8,157 nucleotides of DNA from an uncultured bacterium. GTDB lineage: Bacteria > Verrucomicrobiota > Kiritimatiellia > RFP12 > UBA1067. The stretch lies in contig CAMIVJ010000115.1 in the NCBI GenBank assembly GCA_946401765.1, positions 1-8,157 on the forward strand. Reading direction: 5' to 3'. How positions within the stretch are numbered: the first letter of the stretch is position 1; each line of letters starts with the position of its first letter. Below, one piece after another: positions 5,613-8,157 of the stretch. The notes below the pieces were generated by a model that had not been told where the DNA came from, searched no databases, and worked only from the letters and a program-made list of their open reading frames with translations. The translations under genes were made by a program, and so were the position numbers.

Positions 5613-6953
5613 TTACTGGACGTTCACCTTGGCGTTCGGCGGAAGCTTCAAGACCTGGCCGGGCTTGACCTCATCCGTCGGCTTGAGGTCGTTGATGTCC
5701 ATGAGCGCGCTCGGGCTGATGCCAAAGGCGATCGCGATTGAGACGAGATCATCGCCCTCCTTCACCGTGTAGGTGGGCAGCGGCTTCTCGGCCGGAGCCG
5801 ACGGCGCGGGAGCGGCTTCCGCCACGGGCTTCGCCTCCTCAACAGGCTTCGCCTCGGCGGCGGGCTTCGTCTCGGGTTTCGCCTCTGCAACGGGCTTATT
5901 CTCAACAGGCTTCTTCTCGGCAGGCTTCGCCTCAGCGGCAGGCTTTGCTTCCGCTGCGGGCTTTGTTTCGGCAGATTTCGCCTCAGCGACGGGCTTCTTC
6001 CCCGCTTCAGGCGCTGCGGGCTTCTCCGCCTTTGCGGCAGGAGCCTTGTTCGCCTCGGGGGTCTGCTTTTCCGTCGGAACCTTCAGCTTCTGTCCAGCGC
6101 GCAGCTGGTTGGCCTGAAGTCCGTTAAGCGCCTTGAGCGCGCGGATGGAGATGCCGTACTCGCTGGCGATCTTCCCGAGCGAATCTCCGCTCTTCACCAC
6201 ATATTCCTTCGTAGGCCCTTCGTACGCCACAAAAGCGTTCTTCGTCTTGACGGGAGCCTTCGTGTTTGCGGCGGCGGACGACGGAGCGGCAGCGGGCATT
6301 ACCTTGTTTCCACTGTTCTTATCCGCCGGCTTCGCCTCAGGCGCGGCAACCTTGGCAACGGCCGGCGCGGCAGCAACCGCTCCAGGCATCTTGAGCTTCT
6401 GCCCAACGCGAAGGCGCTTTGGATTCAGACCGGGATTCGCGGCCAAGATTGCAGCCTGACGATAGTTCGTGCGCTTGCTGATGAGGAAGAGCGTATCGCC
6501 TGACTTGACGACGTACTCGGCGGGCGCATCGGCAGGTGCAGCAACCGGCGCGGTGGCAGGCTTGGCAGCCGGCTTAGCCTTCGGCTTCGGCGTCTTGGGA
6601 GGAGGCGGAGGCAACGGCTTGATATCGCGCACTGCCGACTGGGTCTTGGCCACAGGCACGACGGGTGCCGGCGCGACAGGCGTTACGACGGGAGCAGGCT
6701 CGGGCGGGGGCGGCGGCAATGGGGCCACTACGGCAACGGGCTGTGTCGGCTGCGGGGCCACCTGCGGCTCCGCAACAGGAGTGACGACCGGGGGCTTACG
6801 TGCAGCCGGCGTCGAGATTACAGTGATGGTCTGAGTGGGCTCCGTACGCCGCGGAGCGGGTTTCCCCGGCTTCGTCGCCTTGCAGCCTTGCATCGTCAGG
6901 CAGACCGCTATCATGTTGATACCCAGAACCAGTCCGAGCTTTTGCGCCTTCAT
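5613..6953 (-). CDS. Lipoprotein with three LysM domains and proline- and alanine-rich linkers
   Basis: 446 residues. The N-terminus is a basic then hydrophobic signal (LGLVLGINMIAVCLTMQGC) ending at C24, a likely lipid-modified cysteine, although the lipobox MQGC is not a textbook one. Three LysM domains follow: 147-190 (starts YVVKSGDTL), 250-293 (starts EYVVKSGDSL) and 394-438 (starts TYTVKEGDDL), each ending in the G-Q-x-L-K-x-P strand. LysM binds N-acetylglucosamine-containing glycans, so the protein should tether to peptidoglycan. Linkers are low-complexity: a proline-rich one (25-145) with two runs of five prolines, and an A/E/K/P repeat (about 319-380). No catalytic domain is present, so it is a binding or scaffold protein, not a hydrolase. 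AAGGA 8 bases before the ATG overlaps the end of murD, and ftsW follows after one base. Its role in division is inferred from this position. Confidence 0.9.
   Translation of the reverse strand: MKAQKLGLVLGINMIAVCLTMQGCKATKPGKPAPRRTEPTQTITVISTPAARKPPVVTPVAEPQVAPQPTQPVAVVAPLPPPPPEPAPVVTPVAPAPVVPVAKTQSAVRDIKPLPPPPPKTPKPKAKPAAKPATAPVAAPADAPAEYVVKSGDTLFLISKRTNYRQAAILAANPGLNPKRLRVGQKLKMPGAVAAAPAVAKVAAPEAKPADKNSGNKVMPAAAPSSAAANTKAPVKTKNAFVAYEGPTKEYVVKSGDSLGKIASEYGISIRALKALNGLQANQLRAGQKLKVPTEKQTPEANKAPAAKAEKPAAPEAGKKPVAEAKSAETKPAAEAKPAAEAKPAEKKPVENKPVAEAKPETKPAAEAKPVEEAKPVAEAAPAPSAPAEKPLPTYTVKEGDDLVSIAIAFGISPSALMDINDLKPTDEVKPGQVLKLPPNAKVNVQ
5814..5999 (-). repeat. Low-complexity A/E/K/P repeat tract between LysM2 and LysM3
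   Basis: About 62 codons made of variants of KPVAEA, KPAAEA and KPAEKK, with GAGGCGAAGCC-type units recurring at the DNA level on the minus strand. It encodes a flexible, probably extended linker between the second and third LysM domains. Copy number could vary between strains because of the repeated units. Confidence 0.75.
6519..6881 (-). other. Proline-rich linker coding tract
   Basis: Codons 25-145 of the LysM lipoprotein, rich in Pro, Ala, Val and Thr, with five-proline runs at residues 80-84 and 115-119. Such runs normally need elongation factor P for smooth translation. Structurally it would be an extended arm that carries the first LysM away from the lipid anchor. Confidence 0.7.
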
Positions 6954-6958
6954 TTTTT

Positions 6959-8137
6959 TTATCCTTGTTTTATGGTTTCCACTTCGCCGCCCGTCCCCTC
7001 CGCACGAACGAAGGAGGCGAATGCGTCGCCGCGGGCCCCGTAACTGTTAAATTGATCGAAACTTGCCGCGCCGGGAGAGAGGAGCACTACCTCACCCGCA
7101 CGCGCATCGCGCCGGGACCTCTCGACCGCCCGGCCGAGCGTCCCGCAGATCTCGCACGGGACGGTTTCCCGCCACGCTTCGAAGAGCTGGTCTGCGCAAC
7201 GCCCTATAAGATACACTTTTTTGACCCCGGAACGCAAGTACGGAATTACAGAATTTGGAGAATCCCCTTTTGCGAGTCCGCCGGCAATCAGACGCACCGA
7301 CGGCTCCGCGCGCCCGCCCTGCGCCATCCGCACGCCCGCCGCAAGCGCGGCAAGCGACGTGGCCTTCGAGTCGTCGATGTACGAAATTCCCTTTATTTCC
7401 GCCACTTTCTGCATCCGGTGCGCGAGCGGCACGAAGTTCGCGAAGGCGCGCGCGATGGCGTCGCGCGACAGTCCGGCGGCGTCCAAAAGCGCCGCCGCGA
7501 CCTCGCCGTTTGGTCGGAGAACCTCGTTGTCGAAATATGAGCCCGCGAGGCAGTCGTCCCACGCGCGCGCCGCGGCGACGGCGCGCGCGGCCCCCTCGAG
7601 CATCTTGCGCTTGAGCGCGTGATAGGCCTCCACGCTGCCGTGTCGGTCGAGATGATCCTCCTGTAGATTGAGAATCGCGGCCGCGACGGGACGGAAATTC
7701 TCGGGGTGCGTGGTCTCCATCTGGAAGCTTGAAACCTCCACCACGGCCCACGCAGGTTGCGGATCCATCAGCGCCACCTCGCAGAGCGGCGTACCGTAGT
7801 TGCCGCACGCGACGGCGGAGACGCCCGCCGCGTTAAGTCCGTCTGCGATGAGCTTCACCACGGAGCTCTTCCCCTTCGATCCTGTCACCGCGAGCATCTT
7901 CCCCGCGAAGTACCGCGCGCCGAGCTCGAGCTCGCTGATCACCGGCACGCCCGCCGCGCGCGCCGCGACCTGCCACGGGTGCGTGAGCGGCACGCCGGGA
8001 CTCGTCACTGCAAGGTCCCATACGCCGCCTGGATACGCGTCGTCGCCGTCGAGCACGCGCACCTCAGCGCCGTCGCGACGCAACAACGCCGCCGCCGCCG
8101 CACCGCTCTTCCCCGCGCCGAATACGAGTGCGTTCAT
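6959..8137 (-). CDS. murD: UDP-N-acetylmuramoyl-L-alanine--D-glutamate ligase, compact form
   Basis: 392 residues against about 440-450 for most MurD. The enzyme adds D-Glu to UDP-MurNAc-L-Ala with ATP in the cytoplasm. Domain 1: GAGKSGAAAAALL (7-19) and SPGVPLTHP (46-54). Domain 2: P-loop AVTGSKGKSS (83-92), CGNYGTPL (111-118), VVEVSSFQME (132-141), ILNLQEDHLDRHGS (155-168), and K176, the likely carbamylated lysine. Domain 3: DDSKAT (255-260), IAGGLAKGD (284-292) and LLSPGAASFDQFNSYGARGD (352-371). Oddities: the P-loop has Lys where MurD normally has Asn (GSNGKS in E. coli); the HNxxN motif of the central domain is replaced by PNGEV (209-213); and domains 1 and 2 each lack a stretch found in E. 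coli MurD. The start is supported by GGAGG 10 bases upstream and an ATGA overlap with a preceding frame. All other signatures fit a working enzyme. Confidence 0.93.
   Translation of the reverse strand: MNALVFGAGKSGAAAAALLRRDGAEVRVLDGDDAYPGGVWDLAVTSPGVPLTHPWQVAARAAGVPVISELELGARYFAGKMLAVTGSKGKSSVVKLIADGLNAAGVSAVACGNYGTPLCEVALMDPQPAWAVVEVSSFQMETTHPENFRPVAAAILNLQEDHLDRHGSVEAYHALKRKMLEGAARAVAAARAWDDCLAGSYFDNEVLRPNGEVAAALLDAAGLSRDAIARAFANFVPLAHRMQKVAEIKGISYIDDSKATSLAALAAGVRMAQGGRAEPSVRLIAGGLAKGDSPNSVIPYLRSGVKKVYLIGRCADQLFEAWRETVPCEICGTLGRAVERSRRDARAGEVVLLSPGAASFDQFNSYGARGDAFASFVRAEGTGGEVETIKQG
6962..6966 (-). promoter_or_regulatory. Shine-Dalgarno site of the LysM gene, inside the end of murD
   Basis: AAGGA on the minus strand, formed by the last Gln-Gly codons of murD, 8 bases before the LysM ATG. 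The spacer is A-rich (a run of eight A including the start codon's A). This arrangement ties LysM translation to ribosomes finishing murD. Confidence 0.7.
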
Positions 8138-8157
8138 GAGAGGACGGCCTCCAGGTG
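8134..8157 (-). CDS. Last codons of an upstream gene, possibly murF
   Basis: On the minus strand an open frame enters from beyond the window edge and ends H-L-E-A-V-L-S-stop, its TGA overlapping the murD ATG as ATGA. The ATGA overlap is typical of coupled dcw genes. The ending resembles MurF C-termini (KGSRSM-x-x-E-x-V), which would fit the gene order, but seven residues cannot establish identity. Confidence 0.4.
   Translation of the reverse strand, partial: HLEAVLS
8148..8152 (-). promoter_or_regulatory. Shine-Dalgarno site of murD
   Basis: GGAGG on the minus strand, 10 bases before the murD ATG; slightly long spacing but a full-consensus core. It supports the 8137 start and lies within the probable upstream coding sequence. 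Confidence 0.6.

Noticed and set aside
5773..6117. Plus-strand frames encoding Gly/Ala/Ser/Phe repeats opposite the LysM linker
   Set aside because: They are the complement of the A/E/K/P repeat and of the linker codons; there is no ribosome site and no family resemblance.
6953..6960. Run of eight T on the plus strand as a terminator U-tract or frameshift site
   Set aside because: On the transcribed minus strand it is an A run between the Shine-Dalgarno site and the LysM start, with no preceding stem; it reads as an ordinary A-rich spacer.

Overview
The window suggests a GC-rich, peptidoglycan-making bacterium. Base composition is high in G+C in all genes, and the coding regions are packed with almost no intergenic DNA. 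A division/cell-wall (dcw-type) gene run with a LysM lipoprotein inside it, together with a DUF362 / polyferredoxin pair, reminds me of the PVC superphylum (Kiritimatiellota, Lentisphaerota or Verrucomicrobiota). That placement is inference from remembered protein resemblance and gene order; there is no rRNA or other phylogenetic marker here that I could check.

Layout. Left half, plus strand (2-3330): four tightly spaced genes. They are the 3' part of a DUF362 protein, a membrane polyferredoxin that joins a NapH-like membrane domain to a NapG/MauM-like ferredoxin domain, a 100-residue PQ-loop-like membrane protein that overlaps it by ATGA, and a coiled-coil protein with a HicA-like C-terminal fold. 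Right half, minus strand (8157 down to 3347): the last codons of an unidentified gene (possibly murF), then murD, a lipoprotein with three LysM domains, ftsW and serC. Gaps are a 4-base overlap, 5, 1 and 18 bases, so this looks like one transcription unit. The two units converge, with only 16 bases between stop codons, and a perfect 8-bp inverted repeat spans both stops.

How the genes work together. MurD adds D-glutamate to UDP-MurNAc-L-Ala in the cytoplasm. FtsW polymerises lipid II at the septum. The LysM lipoprotein would bind finished peptidoglycan outside the inner membrane. SerC makes phosphoserine and is a metabolic passenger or coupled amino-acid gene. On the other strand, the polyferredoxin and DUF362 protein probably form an envelope-associated redox module of unknown substrate, with the small PQ-loop-like protein as a possible third member. 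The coiled-coil protein has no evident functional tie to them beyond position.

There is no intergenic stretch over 300 bases, no tRNA, rRNA, CRISPR array or insertion sequence that I can see, and no convincing promoter; both transcription units enter the window from outside. The most interesting items are the DUF362/polyferredoxin/PQ-loop trio, the coiled-coil protein with a HicA-like tail, and a compact MurD with altered conserved motifs.
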